From positions 61,001-125,000 of the forward strand of contig OZ025221.1 of the NCBI GenBank assembly GCA_964019055.1: a DNA stretch of 64,000 nucleotides, written 5' to 3'. Below are positions 1 to 11,285 of the stretch, piece by piece. A model generated the notes under the pieces. That model ran no database searches and was not told where the DNA came from. It saw only the letters and a program-made list of their open reading frames with translations. The DNA comes from Anthopleura xanthogrammica. Taxonomy: Eukaryota; Cnidaria; Anthozoa; Actiniaria; Actiniidae. The translations under genes and the position numbers were made by a program. Numbering within the stretch: position 1 is the stretch's first letter; each line of letters begins with the position of its first letter.

Positions 1-482
1 AGAACCAGCAAAAGCCTACGACGAAACTCATCAAGACTGGACACCTACGATCCTCTGGGTCACACATCTTGTTCTGTTTTTCAATCAGCCAAAGTTTCTT
101 CGCTAAAAAGGCACAATCGTTCGATGGAAAGATCTTTGAAAAATGCCAATGCACACTTTGAACAAGCCCTGGTTAACAGTAATAAAGAAAATCTATGTTG
201 CAATCAGTTGCAGATTCGAGTTGTCCGAACTCCTCCATCTCTGTCTCTTGCACGCGTTTCTTTGGGAAAGTTTGTATGAATATTTTATGTATTACTGTTA
301 ACTAGGGCTTGTTTGAAGCGCAGTCGCCTTTTCAAAGATCTTTCCATAGAACGGTTGTGCCTTTTTGTCCTTTTTAGCAAAGAAACTTTGGCTGATTGAG
401 AAACAGAACAAGATGTGTGACCCAGCGCGATCGTAGCCCAGCCCAGTCTGGATAAGTTTAGTCGTAGGCTTTTGCTGGTTCT
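1..482. repeat. Large imperfect inverted repeat (foldback element)
   Basis: The first ~175 bases are repeated in reverse complement at about 290-482, with a spacer of ~115 bases. The arms run from AGAACCAGCAAAAGCC at base 1 to its reverse complement ending at 482. The right arm carries a small internal duplication (AAAAAGGAC) missing from the left. It looks like a MITE or foldback transposon. The left end coincides with the window edge, so the element may extend further. No gene is seen in it. Confidence 0.8.
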
Positions 483-1631
483 CCTAGATAAACAAAGCAA
501 AACAACATCGATCTCGAATTGTACCACTCAATTTATTTGAAGGTTGCACTTTGAAAACAACTTGGTGAAAATGAAGCGAGCAAACCATTGGGTTCTTAAC
601 TTGCCCTTTCGAAACAGCCTCTCGTCGTATGTTTGCAAGCTATTTTTTTCGTCTTCGCTTTAAGACCTCTCTTGTTTTTTCGTCTTGATGCTTGAACTGC
701 TTCGGAACGTTTAAAATTCTGACATTTGTGTCTCTTTCAAAGCGTTTTCCACATCCAACAACACAAAAAACTTTTCTAATCGCGTTCGTTACTATACTTT
801 GTTATGGTTTACATGCCTCCTGTCATGGCGGCGTAGTTACCGTTGCTAACCGACGCTACGCGAGTCACGTGATGGTGCAAAGCCTCTATTCCCTGACTTT
901 TCCATGCGAATGGGAAACCTTGTAATTATGAGTATCCCATGTGAGTAGGAAACCTTGTAATTATGAGTATCCCATATGAGTAGGAAACCTTGTAATTATG
1001 AGTATCCCATGTGAGTAGGAAACCTTGTAATTATGAGTATCCCATGTGAGTAGGAAACCTTGTAATTATGATTATCCCATGTGAGTAGGAAACCTTGTAA
1101 TTATGAGTATCCCATGTGAGTGGGAAACCTTGTATTTGTTTCTAATACTTTATACGGGTACTAGAAGTTTGAAGCAAATAATCCAGCTAACTAATGATTG
1201 AATGCAATTCAATAGAACTTATTCATCTTGGTGTAATGTTTTCCTCATTAAATACTTTAGATTCTTTGTTTGAGTGTTATCCATATTCATGTGTTTTCTC
1301 ATGCGCAGCCATAAACAAAGAAATGATACTCTAGGGAATGACATGTGGTCTGAAATGGGAAAACATTGCACCAAGACGAATAAGGTATATGACGGAAGCT
1401 GGTTCCCAGACAGTTAAAGAATCATAGTCAACTACAATGCATTGCATGCCGAAAACAAACCAATCCACCATTTTCTCTGCTAGGCAAAATGAAGCTTTAA
1501 AACCAACAAGATATAATGATAAGTAGTATTTTGGCAACATAAGGTCAACTTTGTATGTAAACAATGATAAAGGCGTTCAGTGCATTGTACTATAGTTGAC
1601 AAGGATTCTTTAATTAAGAAGATATTCATAC
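483..1631. other. Non-coding stretch, probably BPTF intron
   Basis: No exon could be supported on either strand. It lies downstream of BPTF exon 2 on the minus strand, so it is most likely BPTF intronic sequence. It contains the 35-bp tandem repeat listed separately. The short open frames here show no family resemblance. Confidence 0.5.
903..1135. repeat. 35-bp minisatellite, ~6.6 copies
   Basis: The unit starts GTGAGTAGGAAACCTTGTAA and ends TTATGAGTATCCCAT (35 bp). Copies are nearly identical, with single-base variants such as GAGTAT/GATTAT. Confidence 0.9.
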
Positions 1632-4223
1632 CCCTGGAAGCCTCGATGAGTAACTCGGTAATGCCCATTTGTTTGATCATGGTATTGTACTTTGTTTTAA
1701 TGGCTGATAATAATCTTCTTTCTTGTCCATCACCCTCCAGATATTCAATCATTTCATCAAGGTGTGGTTTGCTACTGTAGTACAGTACTAAGTCATCCTC
1801 ACTTTCACTGAAAAATAAATGCCAGGGATTTCATTAAAATTTCAAGTAGGTAGATGGTTTAGTTACTATAGGCGGCTGTATCAATGGAATGGAAAGTAGG
1901 TAGATGGTTTAGTTAATATAGGTGGCTGTATCAATGGAATGGAAAGTAGGTAGATGGTTCAGTTAATATAGGTGGCTGTATCAATGAAATGGAAAGTAGG
2001 TAGATGGTTTAGTTAATATAGGTGGCTGTATCAATGAAATGGAAAGTAGGTAGATGGTTTAGTTAATATAGGCGGCTGTATCAATGAAATGGAAAGTAGG
2101 TAGATGGTTCAGTTAATATAGGTGGCTGTATCAATGAAATAGAAAGTAGGTAGATGGTTCAGTTAATATAGGTGGCTGTATCAATGAAATGGAAAGTAGG
2201 TAGATGGTTTAGTTAATATAGGCGGCTGTATCAATGAAATGGAAAGTAGACACTGGAGTTCACTGGTTGCTAGCTTCTAATGAAATACCTAAAATGCATT
2301 CAGTAAAATACGCATTTACTAATAGCATAGCTAGGAATAATATCTGATTATTGGCCAAACATGATGACCAGCCACACCAGACTGATGAACATGAGTGGCC
2401 TAAGAGAAGGATTTGGCCAGAAAAGTGCCAATTTTGGCTAGACATTCCAGTGGATCTGAGAAAAAATGTTAGCCAATCAAAATAGAGAAAATGTGCAAAA
2501 TTCAGGTGTCACCCATAGTAGCCTGGCAACTTGGGAAACAGTTTTTCTTTATTTTATTTTCCCACTCAATGAATGATGAATATATATATGAATGGTAAAT
2601 ATATACAAATATCAAAAACTTATCCTAAAAATCTAGGTTAACTCAAATATTTACTTCTATAAGTCAATTTTTGCAGGCTTCATGACACCTCAGTCTTGCA
2701 GTGACATCATTTCTATGTCACTATTTCAGATCAGCTGGTTGTCCTTCAAATAACTAATAGGTATTGGGCTTCCTGTGGTGGGTCATTTGTTAAAAGTAAA
2801 GCAAGATCTTTCATTCTTCTTTGCTCATGTTTACCATCTAACAACTCAAAGACTTTTTTAAATACTTTGGAGATATTTACCTGCAAGCCATATCCACCAT
2901 ATCATTTTTATCCAAAAAATTCCAAAAAATTCCAACAATTGAAAATTTCCCCAAACAGTTTAATTAAATAAATTTACCAAAAGCCATCAATCGTAAACAA
3001 ATTGTGAATAAAAATGATTAGTTCGTCCCATTTCTTAGTTTTATTCCCAGCTACCCTAAATCTTTTAGGGAGGCAAGGTACCACCCTACATGTAGTAGGT
3101 CCCCTAGTGGCCAACCAGCCAGCCAGCCAGTATTAGAAAGTTTCTTTAATACTTACACAAAGAGACGTCTTGAAAGAAACCAATATTTTCGGCCCTGTCT
3201 ATCTGTGCCTAGTGGTGTGTGTCTCAACCACCCATCCTTGATCCAGGCTGGCTGACAGTCAGTCACCCCCTTGAGTTGCTGTTCGTCACATATAGGACAC
3301 AACCAATCGCCTTCTGGAACCACTTCAAGCGGAGGCTTTAAACAGTGAAGATGGTAGACGGCAGGGCAGGTCTCACAACACAACAAATCACCCATTTTAC
3401 TACAATTTCGGCAGTGATCTTCAGATTCCACTATCCCTTCGTTGATGATAACTTCACGGACGGTATTCGAAGCCAAGAAAAGATCACAAAGTCTCTGTAA
3501 GACTTTGAGTCGATCGTTTATCGAGACGAAAGGGAACGGGTGTTGAGGATCGCGACCTTTGATTGTGTCTAAAAGATCACCAAACTCTGTCTTATCCGAG
3601 AAGAAATAGCTTATTATGTGTTCTGGCCATGTAAAACAATCTACTTCATGAAGGAAGATGTTCAGACTGTCCTTTTCGTCGCTTGCAGCAAATGTGTAGC
3701 CATTTGTTTCGTCTTCTTGAAGGAGCGCACGAAAGAGCGCCATGTGAATCTGAGACAACAAGGCCGACTGCTCTGACGAGTCGATAGCTGCACAAAAGTC
3801 CTCAAATCTGAACGGAGAAAGCCTTAGAATCCTACCAAACTGCCTTAGTACTTCATATATGGCTAACCCTTGAAGAACATATTCAGGTGGAAGAATTATG
3901 TCATCTGAAGATGGCGGTAGCGGGAGTGGAGTCACTGTTTTCATCGGAATAACTCGTGGAATCTTATAACTTCGAACACTAGAAACAGAAGATCCATAGC
4001 TAGAATCGGAATCACTGTCACTATCACTAAATCGTATCCCCTCGAAATAGCTCCTTCTTTGAGTGGATCGATTAGATTCCCTTGTTTTTACACCTTCACC
4101 AAGCTGAGGTGAGCAAACTCTAGTGCTAGTTTGGCCGCCATGTTGGCTTCCGCGACGATTGCTTTTTAGCAACTTTGAGCTATAGACGGGAGTTTTAGGC
4201 GGTCTTCCTCTTCCCCGCTTCAT
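1632..4223 (-). CDS. BPTF: BPTF/NURF301, N-terminal exons (partial)
   Basis: Largest subunit of the NURF ISWI chromatin remodeller, nuclear. Exon 1 is 3157..4223 and exon 2 is 1632..1807, joined at phase 2 through donor GTAAGT (3151-3156) and acceptor TTTTCAG. The 355 complete codons of exon 1 show an AT-hook-like start (KRGRGRPPK, residues 2-10), an acidic-serine run (66-75), a DDT domain (about 113-172, with AIYEVLRQFG and LRLSPFRFEDFCAA) and a first PHD finger (about 269-313, C-x2-C...H-x2-C...C-x2-C). After that comes the WHIM-like segment (RQGRKYWFLSRRL), which continues in exon 2. This order and wording match vertebrate BPTF and insect NURF301. The exon 2 donor at 1625-1631 (GTATGAA) is weaker than the other boundaries. 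The bromodomain half of the gene lies off the left edge. The start is the first Met of the frame, just after an in-frame upstream AT-rich 5' region. Confidence 0.93.
1842..2248. repeat. 50-bp minisatellite in BPTF intron 1, ~8 copies
   Basis: Unit of 50 bp beginning GGAAAGTAGGTAGATGG and containing GTGGCTGTATCAATG. Copies differ mainly by C/T and G/A at a few positions. It lies immediately upstream of exon 2 on the minus strand. Confidence 0.9.
2249..3156 (-). other. BPTF intron 1, remainder
   Basis: AT-rich intronic sequence with no supported exon or structured element. A short AGCC run is at 3113-3130. Confidence 0.6.
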
Positions 4224-4577
4224 TTTTCGCTCAAAATGCAGCCATTAACTCAGCCATTACTGGATTCTAGCAATTAGAGTATTTTTCAGTGGTCGTGAGG
4301 GTCACTTCTCGCCATTTTTCCAGTTTTCTTCAGATTCTGGCCGCCACATTTTCTGGCGGGACCAACGAGACATGAAGGTCACGTGACCAACCCACAAGCC
4401 ATCTCGCTCGCCTCAATAATACCAATATCAAAAATAAAATTCATTAAAAAACGAAAAAAATAAAGCAGTTAAATATGTTATTAGATTGTGTATCTGGTTT
4501 ATTTAGGCTCAATATTAAATAAAAAATGAAAGGAATTATTAGACTTTGATGGAATATGGAAATTCTTTAGGTAGACC
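4224..4577. promoter_or_regulatory. Bidirectional promoter between BPTF and AIMP2
   Basis: 354 bases separate the two divergent start codons. Visible sites: a 12-bp palindrome GGTCACGTGACC (4377-4388) containing the CACGTG E-box, and an E2F-like TTTCTGGCGGGA (about 4350-4361). A YY1-like AAGATGGCTGCC overlaps the AIMP2 start (about 4605-4616). No TATA box is placed convincingly. Shared use by both genes is inferred from spacing. Confidence 0.55.
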
Positions 4578-6502
4578 ATGATGCTTTGCGCACCTCGTGA
4601 TTCCAAGATGGCTGCCGTTCAGTCAACAATTCCTTCCATGTACAAATTACCGGTGTTGTATAACGACTCCAGCCCTATAGATCTCCCCAATTGTATGTAT
4701 CGTACGAGTTCTTACCATGATGAAAAGGTTAGTAACAAAGGGAGAGAAAATCTATGGAGTTACGAGTCGATCAAAGGAGGTTTATTTTGATGTCTGGCAA
4801 GCCTTGCTTTGCTGATTGCAATATTTCAAGAAACTCTGTCTTCTTGACCAACAGGTTTCTGACGGTAACGACCAACAAGGAAGTATCCTTACCTTAGAGA
4901 ACAAACAAGAGAGTATCTTAAAAGAGTTGGAAATACTTAGGAATGAAATCAAGGACCTGGCTTCAAAACTTGAAGTTAAACTTCCTGCCAAAGTGAGTTT
5001 CATTGTTCAGGGATAATTCCCTACATTGTTTGATGATTTTAATGTCATTATTTATTTCGCACCATTGAAAATACAGCGAATCAGACTGCAGGAAAGCCAT
5101 TGTATATTCTGCAATATTTTATATCACTGCTTCCCATCAGACATTGCAGTCTTGGTGTATTTTCAATGATATCTCGTGGTACACCATGGAATATCCCACT
5201 TGTCTAACAAACTAAGTTTGTTCTTTACTTATTTTTTAGAAAAGTCCAGTGTCTGTGGATTATGTCATATCAGCATCTCCACATGATCCTCCATTCTCCT
5301 TATTCTTCCTACAACGTATCATGAATGAAAGGAACATGGTTCATTCTGCATCTGCTTTTGTCCATTCAAGTGTTTCTGGTTCTGATGTGACTAAAGTGCC
5401 TACATTTCAAAAATCTAGGAATGACCAGGGAAGACGATCACCTTATTTGCTGACTGTAGTGTGGAAAAACGGTGAGAACTCATTCATAAATAAGAGACTA
5501 AAGCAAGTGTGTGTTACAGCCATAAAATTGCTTCCATTTGATGGGTAATTCAAATTGATCTCCATGGATACCCAGATCTGTGCACAAGACATTAGATCTT
5601 TGTTGGTGATTTGATGGGTAATTCAAATTGATCTCCATGGATACCTAGATCAGTGCACAACACATTAGATCTTTGTTGGTGATTTGATGGGTAATTCAAA
5701 TTGATCTCCATGGATACCCAGATCAGTGCACAACACATTAGATCTTTGTTGGTGATTTGATGGGTAATTCAAATTGATCTCCATGGATACCCAGATCAGT
5801 GCACAACACATTAGATCTTTGTTGGTGATTGTATTCTATTGCACCCAGTACTGTTGCTAAGGCAACACTTTAATCATCACAAGACAAATGTTGTGATTTG
5901 TTGCCACAAAGTATTAAGTATTTCAGCTTTGCCCATGACCAAGAGTGTGTCCAAATACTCTCAAAATGTAAGGCTCATCAATAATGTTCAGTGTTTTTGT
6001 GCCATAAATGTTGCAAGAATTTGCATGAGCTTTTTAAAGTGAAAAGACACTCAGCTTTTAGAAATTGTTTAACTGTGTAATGTTGTCATTGTTATTGTTA
6101 ACTTTGGTATTTATTTATTTTTTATTCAACACAGTTCCTGATCTGCCATTTCTTGTAATCTCGTCAAGTCATACACCATTGGTTGGTGAATTTACCATAG
6201 CTCGTCATCTTAGTCGTGCTTGTCTTCCTGATCTTTACAGTAAATTTGGTATTGATGAGAGAGCTCACCTCGACCACTGGATAGACTTTGCAAGCAATTC
6301 CATACTGAACAGCAAAAGCAAAGAGAAAGCAGATGCTCTTCACACTCTGAATTCCTTTCTTGAAAATAAGACCTGGTTAGTGGGGAATCAAATGAGTGTT
6401 GCAGATATAGCTGTAGCCAGTGCAGTCCTTAAAGCAGGTCCTTTGCAATCTAAATTTGGCAATGTCAAGAAATGGCTAGAGAATTTTCCATCGCTGCAGT
6501 AA
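4578..6502 (+). CDS. AIMP2: AIMP2, multisynthetase complex scaffold (p38)
   Basis: Scaffold of the cytosolic aminoacyl-tRNA synthetase complex. Exons: 4578..4727, 4855..4992, 5240..5471, 6135..6502; phases close and give up to 295 aa. Exon 1 carries the LysRS-binding N-terminus (MYKLPV...LPNCMYR, like human MYQVKPY...LPTCMYR). Exon 2 is a short leucine-rich coiled coil (LENKQESILKELEILRNEI). Exon 3 matches the thioredoxin-like middle (DYVISASPHDPPFSL; LLTVVWKN). Exon 4 is the GST C-terminal-like domain (WLVGNQMSVADIAVASAV), ending with a stop at 6502. Candidate starts are ATG at 4578, 4581 and 4608. The third overlaps a YY1-like AAGATGGC site and would shorten the N-terminus to near the human length, so I consider it plausible. 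A polyadenylation signal AATAAA is at 6579-6584. Confidence 0.92.
5536..5830. repeat. 73-bp minisatellite in AIMP2 intron 3, ~4 copies
   Basis: Exact 73-bp period: the string ATGGGTAATTC recurs at 5541, 5614, 5687 and 5760. Copies are nearly identical, so the amplification is recent. Confidence 0.92.
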
Positions 6503-7293
6503 AGACTTGCAGTTGCAACAATAATATGTATTAGCATCGTTAGTGAAGCATAATCTATATTTAGAATGTTACAATTCTAATAAATTGTTTCTTCATAATT
6601 GTGGTTTGTTTTATTCTATGACAATCAAGAGCATTATGTATCATACCTGTAGGTATAATAGGTGTCCTTCACTTCTCATAGAAATGAATCAAATTGATCA
6701 ATCATTGGAACAAAGTAAACATCTGTTATTTAATACATCAGACTGTCTAGAACAACAACAACCTATCATACTGATCATCCAGGTTATCTCGAGTACAATT
6801 ACTTATAATAATAAATATGCTGTATCGCTGCATACTAGTGCAGGACACCAAGTAGGAGTTTAATAAATGCCGAGGAAATGATTAAACTTCTGCAATTGTT
6901 TTAGAGCATTTACAATAATTCTTAGCCATGATAGAAATCCAAATACTGCTCAATACCGAATGCACCAGTCTCAAAATTATATTGAATGTGAGGCTAACAT
7001 GGAAACAAAAGAAATCACAAATTCCATAATTGAGAAAAAGTGTGATTTCCATTTGTGTTTCATGTTAGCCTAGCCTCGCATCCAAATATGTTTTGAGAAG
7101 GCTCAGTTGAAGCACACATATAGCAAAGGAGGTATACTTATTTATAAGAATCAGAACAGGCTAACTACTCATATAAACTCGAAGTGACAGAAGCAAGCAG
7201 CACAAGATTTCCTTGTATCAGAGTGGGTAGCCTGTGGAATCACTCTACTCAGAAGGATGGCTTGGGCTTCCTGTGTGTTCTCTGAGCTTGAAA
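6503..7293. other. Intergenic, AIMP2 to ECI1 copy 1
   Basis: Contains the AIMP2 3' end and a palindromic element (listed separately). No further coding potential is supported. The 106-codon open frame at 6543-6863 is low-complexity AT-rich with no family likeness. Confidence 0.6.
6968..7098. mobile_element. Palindromic element (MITE-like)
   Basis: An arm at about 6970-7018 (CAAAATTATATTGAATGTGAGG...) is mirrored at about 7040-7097 (...CCTCGCATCCAAATATGTTTTGAG). The arms contain matching GAGGCTAACATG/CATGTTAGCC blocks. Arms of ~50-60 bp are separated by a short spacer. No target-site duplication was identified. Confidence 0.65.
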
Positions 7294-10200
7294 ATGGCGT
7301 CCACAACAAGAAAACTTGGAGATACTCTCTTTAGAAATACAAGAATCAATTCAGGTTTGAGTCCCATATTTAACTGCACATGATGATTTCATTAGCTAAC
7401 TTACTGTTGCCTTCCTTAGGAAGGCTTCCCTGTCGGTCTATGATTCAGATGTTGAGTCGCTGGTTATCGTCTTCTAGGACACTGCAGGAGCCTATGATCT
7501 ATACACAGTACAGTCCCTGTGGTCAGATAGCAACCGTGGAGTTCAATAGACCACCTGTTAATAGCTTTAGCATGCAATTTATGGAAGAGATTATCCGTAC
7601 ATTGGAAAATATTGAGAAGAACAACGGGTGTCGTGGCATTATATTCACATCTGTAAGTCATCATGCAAATATAAAAGTTAGGTTATCAGTGCTTAAGGCT
7701 TTTCATGAGAATGTATAACTTTACTTCTACAATTAGCTGTTCTAAGCAAGACTTAAATTATTATGATTTGGAAAAAAAATATCCAAATGAATGGAGACAG
7801 TTTTAGGATCAGCTGAGTAAAAATAAAACAAAACAAGATAAAGGAAGCTAACCTGATTGCATGAAGCAGACAGGTTATTCCAGTTATCAAAAAGTAAGGG
7901 CTGATCTCGAGCATGGACAAGAGTATTAAACCATAGTTAATAGAGGTTCCCTCTATTAACTATGATTAAACTGATGGGATGAGACACTGAGGTTAGAATC
8001 TTAATCATAGCACCTACTGCCAAAGGGTCAAAGTTTCAATATTTCCCCGGCAATGGCTCTCAGCGGGCAACAATATGTTATTTCCCATGAAATTAAAAAA
8101 AACGGAAGTAATTTCACCAGAAACGTTAGAGTTTTTCTAAGTTTTTAAAGCCAAATAATTATAAAATCAAATAGTTATGTTGTGTTCTTTGACACTTGGT
8201 ATATATAACAAAACACTTATTGACTGGACCCTCAAGACACACAGTCCCTCAACGGCGATGATTCCCTCGGCTATGCCTCATTGTCATCTCGGGACAACAA
8301 AACACACTGTTTCCCTTGGTCCCTGTCAATAAGTGTTAATGATTCCACACATGCTATTGAAAACCACTATAAGTGTAACAAGAATTCCTATTCCTGTTCC
8401 AATGAGCTGAGTGGTAATTTATTGTTAATTGAAATTAATCTTAAAACTTTTTCTAATTAGTCTACTGTTATGTTCTTCTCCATTTCCATTGCATCTGATT
8501 TAATTAATGAAATTTTAAAATTGTTTTGATTTTTTTCCCCCAGAAAATACCAAATGTATTTTGTGCTGGTCTTGATTTGAATGAGGTGCTTCATTCAAGT
8601 AAGAGTAGACTGGTTGTTTTCCGGAAACTATTTCAAGAAATGTGGACACTTCTTTATGGTTCTAGCTTGATAACTATGGCAGCTATAAAGGTATACAATT
8701 GATGATAAAATAAATGTGTCATACAAACCCAAAAAGACATTCCAAACAAATATTCAAAACAACCTTTGGGCTGATCTAAGTCAGGGCCTGGCTAACACAT
8801 AGATTTAACCCTGAAACAACTTCTGGGCTGATCGATAAGCCAGGTGTAGCTAACTCACAGATCAATTTGGAATTCAGCATACATTCCCTTGTGTTTCACC
8901 TGGTCTAGATTTACGTTTAACAGCTCTTGTCAATATTCATGCACTCAAATCAAGGGAGAAGCTCCAATCAACTATACTTACATTTGATGACAAGTCCATT
9001 GGTGAGCTAGAGGGGAAGTTGCTAGTAATACTTGTACACTAACCTTGATTGAATGATGTGTTATGTCTACTGCTGACAGGGTCATGCAATCGCTGGTGGC
9101 TGTGTGCTGTCCTTGACTTGTGATGTCTCTGTCATGGCACCAGGGTATAAAACTGGTTTACCTGAACTGTCTTTGGTAGGTATTAACTTTAGTCCATGAA
9201 AATTAGATTGAAAAGGAGTGTGATTTATTTTGAATTTATGTCAGTATAATGTTAGGTAATTATATTCTTGGTATTTACAATGCTATAATTTTTCCTTCAT
9301 ACTTTAGGGGCTGTACCTTGCACCTTGGTTAGTAAGTGAAATCCTTTTATTAATAATCATTCATAGACTGCTGAGCTAGATTTGTTCTCAAGAAAGAATC
9401 TACCAACTATACCGACGGGACTATACGCAATACCGACTAATTACTGTTTACGATTACGACTGCACCACCAGAACTATAAATACCATGACTTCCGCTCAGG
9501 TTGTCAAAATGTCAGTCTCCACCAACAACAGTCTTTCTCAAGACTACAGTCACCCGGATGATCACATTACTCACTCCACTACTACGTACTCCTGGGTTCA
9601 AACCATCTACTCTCAAGAAAGAATCTGATGTATATAAACATTTATTTAGCTTTTCTGGAATTGCAGAAGGCATTATATCATGCTGACTATGCTGACTTGG
9701 CATACAGGAAACTTTAATTTTAATTTTCTTATTTTAATTCTAAAACTGCTCTGCATTCCTTACATTTCAGGATGTCAGGTACTGTAATAAATGCTGTTGG
9801 TCAAAGCAAGGCAGAAAAAATTATTTACAATGCTGAAGTTATGTCTTCAGAACAGGCTGCTGCCATTGGACTAATTCACAAAGTTGTGCCTTCTGACAAC
9901 CTTATTCCTGAAGTACACAGGGAAATGAGAACCTGGTTTTCTGTACCAGGTAAAAAATATGTTTAGCATTAAATATATAATACTGATATATATAGCATTA
10001 ATACACACATAGTGATATATATAGCATTAATACACACATACTGATGTATATAGCATTGATACACACATACTGATATATATAGCATTGATACACACATACT
10101 GATATATATAGCATTGATACACGCATACTGATATATATAGCATTAATACACACATACTGATGTATATAGCATTGATACACACATACTGATATATAGCATT

Positions 10201-10567
10201 GATACACACATACTGATATATATAGCATTGATACACACATACTGATGTATATAGCATTGATACACACATACTGATGTATATAGCATTAATACACACATAC
10301 TGATGTATATAGCATTAATCCAACCAGCAACCCAAACTTTCAACCCATAGGAATGTGAAAAGCAAGTCTTAATAATTTTGTTCTACTTGATATTTTGTAG
10401 ATGAAAGTAGAAAATTAACCAAGGCACGACACCGTAAAGAATTATTGAACCTCCTTCAGAGAACAAAGGAAGAAGACATTGAAATGTTTGTTGCCAGGGT
10501 AACAAGTGAAGAAACTCAGAAACAAATTGCTACAAGACTTAAACAAATGGGAAAAAACAAAAAGTAA
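7294..10567 (+). CDS. ECI1: Enoyl-CoA delta-isomerase 1, copy 1
   Basis: Mitochondrial crotonase-fold enzyme that moves 3-cis/trans double bonds to 2-trans during unsaturated fatty-acid beta-oxidation. Exons: 7294..7354, 7420..7652, 8544..8690, 9080..9175, 9308..9327, 9771..9949, 10401..10567 (300 aa). The N-terminus is basic and Ser-rich, suiting mitochondrial import. Seen: RPPVNSFSMQFM, oxyanion-hole strings FCAGLDL and GHAIAGGC, and GLPEL where the family has GLNET. The catalytic Glu is kept, but both neighbouring residues are changed, and the usual DYRI before it reads DVSV. The 20-nt exon 5 is placed by the donor GTTAGT at 9328, which gives W-M-S across the junction as in copy 2. A downstream GTAAGT at 9332 would break that match. 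AATAAA is at 10577-10582. Exon 1 has a weak donor (GTTTGA). Confidence 0.9.
7932..7964. repeat. Perfect 15-bp hairpin
   Basis: CATAGTTAATAGAGG (7932-7946) and its exact reverse complement (7950-7964) flank a 3-base loop, inside intron 2 of ECI1 copy 1. Confidence 0.85.
8209..8338. mobile_element. Small inverted-repeat element in ECI1 intron
   Basis: AACACTTATTGACTGGACC near 8209-8230 is mirrored by GGTCCCTGTCAATAAGTGTT near 8318-8337. The element is ~130 bp, MITE-like, within intron 2. Confidence 0.6.
8745..8872 (-). repeat. 57-bp SINE-tail repeat, two degenerate units
   Basis: Two reverse-oriented units of the CTGATCTAAGTCAGGGC / CTAACTCACAGAT family, in intron 3 of ECI1 copy 1. The same unit recurs near 16.6, 21.3-21.9, 23.4, 34.5 and 56.3 kb. 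Confidence 0.8.
9962..10320. repeat. 29-bp minisatellite in ECI1 copy 1 intron 6
   Basis: About 12 copies of a 29-bp unit (ATATATAGCATTGATACACA CATACTGAT), with T/A and A/G variants and one deleted copy near 10188. Confidence 0.9.
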
Positions 10568-11285
10568 TAGAGTTTTAATAAAAATCGATAATTGACAATC
10601 CACTATGAGAAGAAGAAAAATGAGAAATGGAAAAAAAGTCCAAAATGGTATTTTACATAGCTAGGCTGAATAAAAAATCTTTACAATGATGCAGTCCTTA
10701 ATCACTGTCCCATATTACACATACCTGATGATGACACTGCAAAAGACCTCCATGCATCCTTAGGGTGGTATCCCTTTGACGGTCTACAGTAACATGTGTA
10801 TAACTTGGGGAGAGATGAAGGAAGTATTCTCACACATGAGAAATCCTGGACATATGCCATTGATCGTGCAATGTGCACTGCATACAGATGAAATATCCAA
10901 CTCCCAAAAGCAGGGACAAAGGAGCCAGGGGGGGGGGGCTTTTTATCTTTTGCATACTAGTGTTTTATATGAATTTACTAATCTTAGCCCCTCTTCTCGG
11001 CTTTTCCCCTCTAATTTGCATACTAGCCCCCCACTTTAAAATGTGCTCCAACATCCCTGAAAAAATGGTTGACAAAGTTTTAGTTGTACAACAAACCTAC
11101 TGATTCAGGATCAAAGAATTTCCCACATTTGTGCCCAGATAAAGTAATTCCATTTATGCAATTTCATTTCCCATTTCCACCTTGCAAAATAAGCCAATCA
11201 ATTAATTTGTTGTGCCCAGTCTTCGTCTTGATGAATAATGCATGAAGTACACAGGAAACCCATGAACAAAGTACCGTATTTCAAG
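10568..11285. other. Intergenic between the two ECI1 copies
   Basis: Holds the copy 1 polyadenylation signal and a poly-G run near 10930. No coding exon is supported. The promoter of copy 2 must lie in the last few hundred bases. Confidence 0.6.

Noticed and set aside
692..925. 77-codon plus-strand frame near the left edge
   Set aside because: It runs into the 35-bp minisatellite and has no recognisable family or splice context.
9998..10343. Cys/Tyr/Ile repeat frames of 66-89 codons on the minus strand
   Set aside because: They arise from the 29-bp minisatellite in an ECI1 intron.
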